IMG/VR virus record: IMGVR_UViG_3300034418_011125
Location: 1-31,938 of that record
Direction: 5' to 3' (one strand)
Origin: a virus
DNA: 31,938 bases
Every line of letters begins with the position of its first letter. Position 1 is the first letter of the stretch. The translations under genes and the position numbers were made by a program. Positions 23,420 to 30,969 of the stretch are shown piece after piece. The notes under the pieces were generated by a model. That model searched no databases. It saw nothing but the letters and a program-made list of their open reading frames with translations, and was not told where the DNA came from.

Positions 23420-24451
23420 ATGAAACAAAAAGAACTATTTAGTCTTCTGGACAGTATCCAGGAGCAAGGCCCAGAGACTGAAACTCATGAAAGAATATTA
23501 TTTATAGATGGTTTAAATTTATTCTTTAGAAATTTTGCTGTATTAAATATGGTAAACCCTTTAGGTATTCATATTGGGGGTTTAGGTGGATTCTTTCGTT
23601 CTTTAGGAGCTATGATTAGACAAATAAATCCTACTCAAGTTTATGTAGTATTTGATGGTGCTGGTTCTGCTAATAATAGAAAAAATATAATGCCCGAGTA
23701 TAAATCAGGTAGAGATCTTCAACGTATTACTAATTGGGATGCATTTGATGATAAAGATGATGAGGATGATGCTAAGGTAGACCAAATGGTTAGAATCATT
23801 CAATATTTAAAGACATTACCTGTTAAAACTGTAAGTATTGATAAAGTAGAAGCTGATGATATTATAGCATATTTAAGTAAAACAATTCCCCAACATCCTA
23901 AAGATAAAGCATTTATTGTATCTTCAGATAAAGACTTTTTACAATTAGTTAGTGATAATATTATTGTTTACCGTCCTATGGAAAAGGAATATTACACAGC
24001 TCAAACTGTAATTGATAAATATAAAATATCTCCTCATAATTTTATTTTACACAAAACATTATTAGGTGATAATTCTGATAAAATTAAGGGTGTTAAAGGA
24101 TTAGGTGAAAAAGGTTTATTAAAAAAATTCCCTGAATTAGTAGAAAAAGATATGAATTGGGATGATATATTAAATATTTGTGAAAATAAAATATCTGACC
24201 ATGTTGTATATGCTAGAATAATTCATGGTCAGGATGATTTAGAAAAAAATTATAAAATAATGGATTTAAGTAATCCTATGCTTAGTAAAGAAGACAAAGA
24301 ATGGTTAGATAAGGTAGTAGAATCAAACGACCTTTCGTATTATCCAGATCAATTCGTAGCAATGTATAATGAAGACCAAATGGGTGGTTTAATTAGAAAT
24401 GTTGAGTTTTGGGTTAAAGATTGTTTTCAAAATTTAGTTGTAAAAAAATAG
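23420..24451 (+). CDS. rnh: 5'-3' exonuclease / flap endonuclease, T4 RNase H-like
   Basis: A 343-residue FEN-family nuclease. Conserved acidic residues line up: LFIDGLNLFFR (D30), VYVVFDGAGS (D79), KVEADDIIAYL (E144, D146, D147), FIVSSDKDFLQL (D170, D172) and LLGDNSDKIKGVKGLGEKG (D217, D220, with the helix-hairpin-helix DNA-binding motif). In T4 this enzyme removes RNA primers and flaps on the lagging strand and interacts with gp32. Length is close to T4 RNase H (305). The polymerase domain in this window has no 5' nuclease of its own, so this gene probably supplies it. The helicase gene follows after 4 nt. Confidence 0.9.
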   Translation: MKQKELFSLLDSIQEQGPETETHERILFIDGLNLFFRNFAVLNMVNPLGIHIGGLGGFFRSLGAMIRQINPTQVYVVFDGAGSANNRKNIMPEYKSGRDLQRITNWDAFDDKDDEDDAKVDQMVRIIQYLKTLPVKTVSIDKVEADDIIAYLSKTIPQHPKDKAFIVSSDKDFLQLVSDNIIVYRPMEKEYYTAQTVIDKYKISPHNFILHKTLLGDNSDKIKGVKGLGEKGLLKKFPELVEKDMNWDDILNICENKISDHVVYARIIHGQDDLEKNYKIMDLSNPMLSKEDKEWLDKVVESNDLSYYPDQFVAMYNEDQMGGLIRNVEFWVKDCFQNLVVKK

Positions 24452-24455
24452 TTAT

Positions 24456-25829
24456 ATGACATTAACAAATTTAAATTCATATGGAACTAGCTTCCAGATT
24501 AAGGTAATTTCTTCTTTATTAACACATAAAGAATTTTTAGTAAACATTAACGATATGTTAGTTGAAGATTACTTTGATAACCAAGCTCATAAATGGATTA
24601 TTAAAGAAATACTAAGGTATTATGATAAATATCATACTACACCTTCAATGGAAACATTAGCTGTTGAATTACAAAAATGTGGAAATGAAGTTTTACAAAT
24701 ATCTATAAAAGAACAACTTAAGGAAGCTTATAAAAGTTCAAGTGATGATTTAAAATATGTACAAGAAGAATTTGCTGCCTTTTGTAAAAATCAACAATTA
24801 AAAGGAGCTTTATTACAAAGTGTTGATTTATTAAAAGGTGGGGATTATGAATCTATTAGATCATTAATTAATAATGCTATTAAAGCTGGACAAGATAAAA
24901 ATATAGGACATGAATATGCTAAAGACGTTGAATCAAGATATAGAGAAGATAGTAGAACGACAATTAAAACCCCTTGGGATAAAATTAATCAATTACTTCA
25001 GGGAGGCCTCGGAAATGGAGATTTTGGCCTTATATTTGGTAATCCAGGGGGTGGTAAATCTTGGTCGTTAGTTGCATTAGGAGGACATGCGGTTAAATTA
25101 GGATATAATGTTTTACATTATACTTTAGAATTAGGAGAACAATATGTAGGAAGAAGATATGATGCTTTCTTTTCTAGGATAGGTGTAGATAAAATCCAAA
25201 AACATAAAGATAAAATTGAAACCTTAATGAGTGATATAAAAGGAAATTTAATAATAAAAGAATTTCCTACAGGTAAAGCAACAATTTCTACTATAGAAGC
25301 GCATATTCAAAAAGTAAAAGATATGGGAATTGAACCTGATTTAATTATAATTGATTATGTTGATCTTCTTTCATCAAAAAGAAGGACTGTCGATCGTAAA
25401 GGTGAAATTGATGATATTTATACTAGTACAAAAGGATTAGCTCGTGAGTTAGATATCCCAGTTTGGAGTGTTTCTCAAGTAAATAGAGCTGGTGCTAAAG
25501 ATAATATTGTAGAGGGAGATAAAGCAGCTGGATCATATGATAAAATTATGATAACAGATGTTTGTATTTCTCTTTCTAGACAACGTAAAGATAAAGTAGA
25601 AGGAACGGGAAGATTCCATATTATGAAAAATCGATATGGGATGGATGGATTAACATTTGGAGTTAAAGCAGATACATCTACAGGACATTTTGAAGTATCT
25701 AATGATCTTTATAATGAAGAAGAAGATAGTACTGATAATACTCCAATCCCACAAACCAATAGTTTTAGTGGAATAGATAAATTTGATAGATCTGAGTTGC
25801 AAAAGAAATTTTTTGAATTAAATTCGTAA
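24456..25829 (+). CDS. gp41: Replicative DNA helicase, T4 gp41/DnaB-like
   Basis: A 457-residue hexameric helicase. The N-terminal domain (1-150) is helical, like the primase-interacting domain of DnaB-type helicases. The RecA-like ATPase core starts around 180 with LLQGGLGNGDFGLIFGNPGG; Walker A is GNPGGGKS (195-202); the catalytic Glu is in HYTLELGE (E225); Walker B is LIIIDYVDLL (D300). VWSVSQVNRAGAKD (about 340-353) and a later Arg (GRFHIMKNRYG) match motif H3 and the arginine-finger region. It unwinds DNA at the fork. The end is acidic and Ser/Asn-rich. No primase gene is visible in the window. Confidence 0.92.
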   Translation: MTLTNLNSYGTSFQIKVISSLLTHKEFLVNINDMLVEDYFDNQAHKWIIKEILRYYDKYHTTPSMETLAVELQKCGNEVLQISIKEQLKEAYKSSSDDLKYVQEEFAAFCKNQQLKGALLQSVDLLKGGDYESIRSLINNAIKAGQDKNIGHEYAKDVESRYREDSRTTIKTPWDKINQLLQGGLGNGDFGLIFGNPGGGKSWSLVALGGHAVKLGYNVLHYTLELGEQYVGRRYDAFFSRIGVDKIQKHKDKIETLMSDIKGNLIIKEFPTGKATISTIEAHIQKVKDMGIEPDLIIIDYVDLLSSKRRTVDRKGEIDDIYTSTKGLARELDIPVWSVSQVNRAGAKDNIVEGDKAAGSYDKIMITDVCISLSRQRKDKVEGTGRFHIMKNRYGMDGLTFGVKADTSTGHFEVSNDLYNEEEDSTDNTPIPQTNSFSGIDKFDRSELQKKFFELNS

Positions 25830-25847
25830 CTTAATAAATAAAATAAA

Positions 25848-26834
25848 ATGGCAAGAAAAGACATAACAAAAGAAAGAATAGTATATAAACCCTTTGAATA
25901 TCCAACAGCATTTGATTATTGGTTAAAACAACAACAAGCACATTGGATTCATACAGAAGTTCCAATGATGAGTGATATTAATGATTGGAAGCAAAATTTA
26001 ACAGAAACCGAAAAAAATATTATAGGTTCGATTTTAAAGGGATTTGCCCAAACTGAAACAGTAGTTAATGATTATTGGACTGGATTAGTTACAAAATGGT
26101 TTAGAAAACCAGAAATTATTGCTATGGCAACTGTATTTGGTGCTATGGAAACTATTCATGCTGAAGCTTATAGTCTATTAAATGAAGAATTAGGTTTAGA
26201 TGATTTTTCTGAGTTTTTAGAAGATGAAACCACAATGGCTAAAATTGAAACATTAATGAATGTTAGAGATTCATTTAATGGTGAGGTAGATTGGCATGAA
26301 AGAGCTAAATCACTAGCTATATTCTCAGCATTTACAGAGGGAGTAAATTTATTTTCATCTTTTGCTGTCTTATTATCATTTAAATTAAGAAATAAATTAA
26401 AAGGTGTGGGTCAAATTGTTGAATGGTCAATTAGAGATGAGTCAATGCATTCAGATGCTGGGTGTTGGTTATTTAGAACATTATTAGAAGAAAAACCAGA
26501 ATTAAAAACACCAGAATTAGAAGCAGCAATTAATGAAGCAGCTTTACTTTCATTACAATTAGAGTTAGATTTTATTGAAAAAGTATATGAGATGGGTGAT
26601 TTAGAAGGTTGTAGTAAAGATGATTTAATTTCATTTATTAAACATAGAGTAAATACTAAAATGGGTGATTTAGGTTATAGACCTATTGTAAATGGTATTG
26701 ATGTTAAAGCAGTAGAAAGAATGAAATGGTTTGATCATCTATCAGCTGGAAAACAACATACAGATTTCTTTGCAAATAGAGTAACAAATTATAGTAAAGG
26801 AGTACAAGATTGGGATGCGTCCGCAATATTTTAA
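25848..26834 (+). CDS. nrdB: Ribonucleotide reductase class I, small (radical) subunit
   Basis: A 328-residue R2 subunit that holds the diiron-tyrosyl radical cofactor. Predicted ligands are in place: E70 (GFAQTETVV), E101 and H104 (METIHAEAY), E164 (AFTEGVNLF), E198 and H201 (IRDESMHSD). The radical tyrosine position is kept (Y108, four residues after H104 in ETIHAEAY). The N-terminal AHWIHTEVPM (31-40) is also typical. The C-terminal tail DWDASAIF probably docks to the large subunit, whose gene starts 11 nt downstream. Together they convert ribonucleotides to deoxyribonucleotides for phage DNA synthesis. Start context is A-rich with no Shine-Dalgarno. Confidence 0.94.
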   Translation: MARKDITKERIVYKPFEYPTAFDYWLKQQQAHWIHTEVPMMSDINDWKQNLTETEKNIIGSILKGFAQTETVVNDYWTGLVTKWFRKPEIIAMATVFGAMETIHAEAYSLLNEELGLDDFSEFLEDETTMAKIETLMNVRDSFNGEVDWHERAKSLAIFSAFTEGVNLFSSFAVLLSFKLRNKLKGVGQIVEWSIRDESMHSDAGCWLFRTLLEEKPELKTPELEAAINEAALLSLQLELDFIEKVYEMGDLEGCSKDDLISFIKHRVNTKMGDLGYRPIVNGIDVKAVERMKWFDHLSAGKQHTDFFANRVTNYSKGVQDWDASAIF

Positions 26835-26845
26835 AAATATAAAAA

Positions 26846-28558
26846 ATGGATAATAATAGTTTAGTAGCAGATTACTCCCAATGGGAGAAGGGTAAAGATT
26901 ACCCTGAATTTATGGATGAAGTAGCTTTATCAACAATTAGCAAAGGATATTTACTACCAGGAGAAACACCTAAAAAAGCATATAGAAGAGTTGCTCACGC
27001 AGTAGCAATTAGGTTAAATCGCCCTGATTTAGAATCAAAATTCTTTAAATATATTTGGAATGGTTGGATTGGTTTAGCATCTCCTGTACTTTCAAATACA
27101 GGTACAGATAGAGGTTTACCTATTTCTTGCTTTGGTGTTGATACACCTGATTCAATTAGAGGAATTGGTTTAACTAATGCTGAACTAATGAAATTAACAG
27201 CAGCAGGAGGTGGTGTTGGTGTTTCTGTTTCTAGAATTAGACCTAGAGGAGCTGAAATTAGGGGTAATGGTAAATCAGAAGGTGTAGTACCTTGGTGTAA
27301 GATTTATGATTCTGCTATTATTGCTACTAATCAAGGTAATGTAAGAAGAGGAGCAGCTTCTGTTAATTTAAAAGTATCTCATCCTGATATTGAAGAGTAT
27401 TTACAAATTAGAAGACCTAAAGGTGATCCTAATAGACAATGTTTAAATTTACATCAATGTGTTGTTGTTGATGATTCATTTATGAGAAAATTAAATGATA
27501 GAGATGAAACAGCAATGAAAATATGGTTAGAAATTCTAAAATCAAGAATGGAAACAGGAGAACCATATATTATGTTTGAAGACAATGTAAATAAAGACAA
27601 TCCTTTAGCTTATATGATGAATAATCTTAATGTTTCAATGACAAACATTTGCACAGAAATAACACTCTATACAGATGAGGAGCACTCATTTATATGCTGT
27701 TTATCTTCGTTAAATCTTGCAAAATATGATGAATGGAAGGACACAGATGTTATTGAAATTGCTACATACTTTTTAGATGGTGTTATGCAAGAATTTATTG
27801 ATAAAACTAATGGAAAAGAAGCAATGAAGCGTACCCATAAACATGCTAAAAAAGGTAGAGCATTAGGTTTAGGAATAATGGGTTGGCATACTTTCTTACA
27901 AAAGAAAAATCTACCTTTTAATTGTATAGCTTCTACAGCTTGGACTCACACAATAATGTCTAAAATTAGAAGTGAAGCAGAAGCAGCATCAAGAAAATTA
28001 GCTCAAGAATATGGTGAACCTTTATGGTGTAAAGGAACAGGAATGAGAAATACTCATGTTTTAGCTATAGCCCCTACAGTTTCAAATTCAAGAATAGGAG
28101 GATGCTCGGCTGGAATTGAACCACAACCAGCAAATGTTTATACTTTTAATGGTGCTAAAGGTACTTTTATTGTTAAAAATCCAGAACTAGAAAAATTACT
28201 AACAGAAAAAGGTAAAAATACAAGTAAAGTTTGGGATCAAATTTTAGCAGATGAAGGTTCAGTACAAAATTTACCTGCTGATATTTTAACTGAAGATGAA
28301 AAAGAAGTATTTTTAACATTTGCGGAAACAAACCAATTAGCATTAGTCCAACAAGCAGCAATTAGACAAAAATACATTGATCAAACCCAATCACTTAATT
28401 TAGCATTTTCTCCAACAGATTCCCCAAAATGGATTAATCAAGTTCATATGGAAGCCTGGAAATTAGGTGTAAAAACATTATATTATTTAAGAACTGATTC
28501 AGTAATTAAAGGAGATTTAGGATCTCGTATGGCTGATTGTGTTTCTTGCGACGGTTAG
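26846..28558 (+). CDS. nrdA: Ribonucleotide reductase class I, large (catalytic) subunit
   Basis: A 570-residue catalytic subunit. Active-site residues are visible: C95 in LPISCF (equivalent to E. coli C225), N267/C269/E271 in MTNICTEI (N437/C439/E441), and the second redox cysteine in CCLSSLNL (C284/C285, C462 equivalent). The radical-transfer tyrosine pair Y546-Y547 (TLYYLRT) and the C-terminal ADCVSCDG (C565, C568) complete the set. The protein is about 190 residues shorter than E. coli NrdA and begins directly in the catalytic fold, so the N-terminal ATP-cone that mediates dATP feedback inhibition is missing. No intein or intron interrupts it. Order nrdB-nrdA is reversed relative to E. 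coli nrdA-nrdB. Confidence 0.94.
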   Translation: MDNNSLVADYSQWEKGKDYPEFMDEVALSTISKGYLLPGETPKKAYRRVAHAVAIRLNRPDLESKFFKYIWNGWIGLASPVLSNTGTDRGLPISCFGVDTPDSIRGIGLTNAELMKLTAAGGGVGVSVSRIRPRGAEIRGNGKSEGVVPWCKIYDSAIIATNQGNVRRGAASVNLKVSHPDIEEYLQIRRPKGDPNRQCLNLHQCVVVDDSFMRKLNDRDETAMKIWLEILKSRMETGEPYIMFEDNVNKDNPLAYMMNNLNVSMTNICTEITLYTDEEHSFICCLSSLNLAKYDEWKDTDVIEIATYFLDGVMQEFIDKTNGKEAMKRTHKHAKKGRALGLGIMGWHTFLQKKNLPFNCIASTAWTHTIMSKIRSEAEAASRKLAQEYGEPLWCKGTGMRNTHVLAIAPTVSNSRIGGCSAGIEPQPANVYTFNGAKGTFIVKNPELEKLLTEKGKNTSKVWDQILADEGSVQNLPADILTEDEKEVFLTFAETNQLALVQQAAIRQKYIDQTQSLNLAFSPTDSPKWINQVHMEAWKLGVKTLYYLRTDSVIKGDLGSRMADCVSCDG

Positions 28559-28581
28559 TATACTAGTAGTTATTCCCCATA

Positions 28582-28595
28582 TATTTATAGTAAAA
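28582..28595 (+). promoter_or_regulatory. Putative promoter motif before the right-hand cassette
   Basis: TATTTATAGTAAAA (one mismatch to the TATTTATAATAAAA consensus), 21 nt before the ATG at 28603. It is the only copy I see in the right 15 kb and lies at the start of the exported-protein cassette, suggesting that this cassette is co-regulated with virion genes. Confidence 0.5.
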
Positions 28596-28602
28596 CACTT
28601 AT

Positions 28603-28878
28603 ATGGAAAAGTTAACACAATTTTGGAATTGGCTTTTGAATAAGACAACTCTAGACGAGAAAGCTGTTGAAGTTTATGATGAAGTAAAAGATAGGGCTAA
28701 AGAAATGGCTGATGAATTTAAAGATGTAAAAAAAGCTTTAAAAAATGTAGCTACTCAATCTAAAGATGTTGTTAATGCTTCTAAAGGTAAAAAACGAAGA
28801 GGTAGACCTAAAAAAAACAATACTACTACCTCAGAATGGGAAGCAAATAAGGGTAGACCTGCACCTAAAAAGAAATAA
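28603..28878 (+). CDS. Small basic AT-hook-type DNA-binding protein
   Basis: A 91-residue protein. The first 60 residues are helical with alternating Lys and Asp/Glu (YDEVKDRAKEMADEFKDVKK), able to form a coiled coil. The C-terminal third is Lys/Arg/Pro-rich and contains an AT-hook core, KKRRGRPKK (63-71), and a second GRP within KGRPAPKKK at the end. AT-hooks bind the minor groove of AT-rich DNA, which fits this genome. The function is unknown: nucleoid-like packing or transcription control are possibilities. Its TAA overlaps the ATG of the next gene, so the two are translationally coupled. It is preceded by a promoter-like motif. Confidence 0.7.
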   Translation: MEKLTQFWNWLLNKTTLDEKAVEVYDEVKDRAKEMADEFKDVKKALKNVATQSKDVVNASKGKKRRGRPKKNNTTTSEWEANKGRPAPKKK

Positions 28879-29966
28879 TGATGAGAAACATATTACTATT
28901 ACTTTTTCTACTTTTTTCTTTAAATTCTTATTCTCAAAATGAATTAAAGAAAATATTTAAATTTTCTACATTCTATGCAGCAGTAAACGGAGGAACTTCT
29001 CTTTCTAATGTTGATGTTTATTCAGTTACAGATGGTTTAACAACAACTACAATTGAAACCCCATTTGATTATACATTAGCATTAGGAGTTAGAAAAATAG
29101 CTAGAATGGGTTATGAACCTAAAGAAGCATTTAAAAAGGGTCAAGAAAACTCATTTTCAGATGCTGCTACTATTGGTAAAGTTAAAGGATTTGAATTTTT
29201 ATTTGAGGTTGATTATAAAAGACAAGAAGGAATTGAATATTTAGATCAACATCATTTTTTAAGATATGTATCTGAATGTGGAAATGATAAATGTACTAAA
29301 CCCATATGTATTAAAAATTTTACTGCTAAAATTGAATATTTACAAGATGGGTTTGCTGACATAGAATATTTTGAAGCATCAGAGCGTTATAGATACAAAT
29401 ATAATAATAAATTATCATTTAATCTTGGTGCAGTTCAACGTTTATCTGAACCTTATGGTTATGATCCATTAGAAGAGTGGAAATTATCAAATGGTAATTT
29501 GCACTACACATATCTAGCATTAGAAGAAGGTTATAATGTTAATTTTATTTCACATGATATTATTCAATATCTAGACCCACAAGGAAATATAGTAGCAGAA
29601 AATAATGAAGTTTGGGAAGCAGTAGTTATCCCACAAATATTAGCTGACTATACTGAGAAAAAAAGAGACCAACAAAACAACACTATACAACATTCATTAG
29701 TTATTGGATTTGATTATTATCATTATACTAAAACATTTTGGTTACACTCATGGGGTAATTTAATGCCGTGGCATTATGATGGTGGTAGTGAATTTTCATA
29801 TCATAACTTTAATGATGGTGAACAGTGGTATGATTATTCAGGTGGTTTAATATTTGGATACAAATACAATAAAAATTTAGGGGTATTTATAGAAGGAAAA
29901 TACAATAAATACTGGAATAGAGAGTGGCATGACTTTTCTGTAGGGATGAATTATATAATATTTTAA
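28878..29966 (+). CDS. Exported protein, probable outer-membrane beta-barrel
   Basis: A 362-residue protein with a clear signal peptide: MMRN, a hydrophobic run ILLLLFLLFSL, then NSYSQ with likely cleavage near residue 20, a form common in Flavobacteriia. The mature part is rich in Tyr, Phe and Trp with alternating strand patterns. The last 40 residues (GGLIFGYKYNKNLGVFIEGK, then a final VGMNYIIF) resemble terminal barrel strands, with a C-terminal Phe as in proteins inserted by BAM. Two cysteines in GNDKCTKPICIKN (about 134-146) could form a disulfide. I do not recognise the family. The first ATG overlaps the upstream stop; the second ATG (28881) is an equal candidate. A phage-coded outer-membrane protein could block superinfection or alter the host surface (inference). 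Confidence 0.7.
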   Translation: MMRNILLLLFLLFSLNSYSQNELKKIFKFSTFYAAVNGGTSLSNVDVYSVTDGLTTTTIETPFDYTLALGVRKIARMGYEPKEAFKKGQENSFSDAATIGKVKGFEFLFEVDYKRQEGIEYLDQHHFLRYVSECGNDKCTKPICIKNFTAKIEYLQDGFADIEYFEASERYRYKYNNKLSFNLGAVQRLSEPYGYDPLEEWKLSNGNLHYTYLALEEGYNVNFISHDIIQYLDPQGNIVAENNEVWEAVVIPQILADYTEKKRDQQNNTIQHSLVIGFDYYHYTKTFWLHSWGNLMPWHYDGGSEFSYHNFNDGEQWYDYSGGLIFGYKYNKNLGVFIEGKYNKYWNREWHDFSVGMNYIIF

Positions 29967-29969
29967 AAA

Positions 29970-30251
29970 ATGGCAAAAGAATTAAGTGAAAACACAAGTT
30001 TTAATGTTAGTATACAAACTCTAGTAGGTATAGGATTTGCCATTACTACAGTAGTAGGTATGTGGTTTGCATTACAAGCAGATATACAAGAAGCAAAAGA
30101 ATTACCTGTACCCCCACCTCCAGCTATTACTAGAATGGAATTTGATATGAAAGACCAATTAGTAAGACAAACCATTATGGATACTCAAAAAGATGTAGAA
30201 GAAATTAAAGAAACTTTAGAAAAAATAGAGGATAAATTATACGGTAGATAA
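29970..30251 (+). CDS. Small membrane protein with C-terminal coiled coil
   Basis: A 93-residue protein. One membrane segment, QTLVGIGFAITTVVGMWFAL, lies at about 16-35. It is followed by a short polar stretch, a PVPPPP linker and a charged helix with a likely coiled coil (DTQKDVEEIKETLEKIEDKL, about 71-90). It has the size of a holin or spanin-type lysis protein, but with one N-terminal segment it could equally be a signalling or superinfection-related protein. The C-terminal helix resembles that of the next gene, suggesting they are related. It begins 3 nt after the barrel-protein stop, in the context TTTTAAAAAATGG. Confidence 0.68.
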   Translation: MAKELSENTSFNVSIQTLVGIGFAITTVVGMWFALQADIQEAKELPVPPPPAITRMEFDMKDQLVRQTIMDTQKDVEEIKETLEKIEDKLYGR

Positions 30252-30255
30252 TTAT

Positions 30256-30561
30256 ATGAAATTTTTTAATAAAAATATTTGCTTAACATCACCTACAACT
30301 ATAATGATTATAGTTGCTTTATTATTCAGTACAATAGTACTTGCTAATGTTTGGTCAAAAGAAGAAATTAAAATGATAGAAGTTAAAAGTAGTAATGAAG
30401 AGGAAATGTGGGTTCCTACTAAAGAAGATATAGCATATCAAGATAGTATGTATGTTATAATTAAAAATACTCAAAATGATATAACAGACATTAAAAAAGA
30501 TATAGTATATATTTTAGAAAGGTTAGATTACGAAGATGGTTCAAGGTGGGAAAATCGATAA
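30256..30561 (+). CDS. Second small membrane protein with C-terminal coiled coil
   Basis: A 101-residue protein with one membrane segment (TTIMIIVALLFSTIVLANVW, about 14-33), then a charged region and a C-terminal helix NTQNDITDIKKDIVYILERL. That helix aligns with DTQKDVEEIKETLEKIEDKL of the preceding protein (shared TQ.D(V/I)..IK pattern), so the two are probably paralogues or partners. A holin/antiholin or spanin-like pair is possible but not supported by a diagnostic motif. It starts 4 nt after the preceding stop and ends just before the next ATG. Confidence 0.66.
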   Translation: MKFFNKNICLTSPTTIMIIVALLFSTIVLANVWSKEEIKMIEVKSSNEEEMWVPTKEDIAYQDSMYVIIKNTQNDITDIKKDIVYILERLDYEDGSRWENR

Positions 30562-30578
30562 ACGTAGAAACCAATAAT

Positions 30579-30959
30579 ATGGAAAAAGATTATACATCAA
30601 TAAAAATATTTGGAGGATATTTATTAATATTACTCCTTATGTTAATTTCAAACACAGCAAATGGTCAATCTCCTTGTGAAGATGAGGGTTTATGTGTAGT
30701 ACAATTTAATGCTGGGTTTAATAAAGCAAATAAAGTACTTTGGATTGATGAATTAAATGATTGTTCTAAAAAATTTATTGATATTCAAACTGATACTGAA
30801 GCAGCAAGTAAATATAAAATAGTAGTTGTTCCTACAATTGTAATATATAGTGATGGAGAAGAAGTTAGAAGATTTCAGGCAAATATTATGATGCAAATGG
30901 AAGCAACTAAAAAAGATGTACAAGAGAAGATTGATGAAATTATAATGTCAGATTTTTAA
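30579..30959 (+). CDS. Membrane-anchored or exported thioredoxin-fold protein lacking the CXXC site
   Basis: From the ATG at 30579 the protein has 126 residues; a GTG at 30546 would add 11 but overlaps the upstream gene, so I prefer the ATG. A hydrophobic segment (GGYLLILLLMLISNTANGQ, about 13-31) serves as signal peptide or anchor. The rest reads like a thioredoxin fold: CVVQFNAGF (strand), DIQTDTEAASKYKIVVVPTI with the cis-Pro equivalent, VIYSDGEEVRRF, and a C-terminal helix. The usual WCXXC is replaced by FNAGFNKANK, so it cannot do dithiol exchange in the normal way. Two other cysteines (PCEDEGLC) could form a disulfide near the anchor. A structural or chaperone role in the periplasm is inferred. 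Confidence 0.65.
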   Translation: MEKDYTSIKIFGGYLLILLLMLISNTANGQSPCEDEGLCVVQFNAGFNKANKVLWIDELNDCSKKFIDIQTDTEAASKYKIVVVPTIVIYSDGEEVRRFQANIMMQMEATKKDVQEKIDEIIMSDF

Positions 30960-30969
30960 AAATTAAATA

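Noticed and set aside
28556-28565. Palindrome TAGTATACTA at the nrdA stop
   Set aside because: Only 10 bp in very AT-rich DNA with no repeat elsewhere; chance is likely.
30546-30578. GTG start for the thioredoxin-fold gene
   Set aside because: It overlaps the upstream gene and adds 11 polar residues ahead of the signal segment; the ATG at 30579 gives a normal exported N-terminus.
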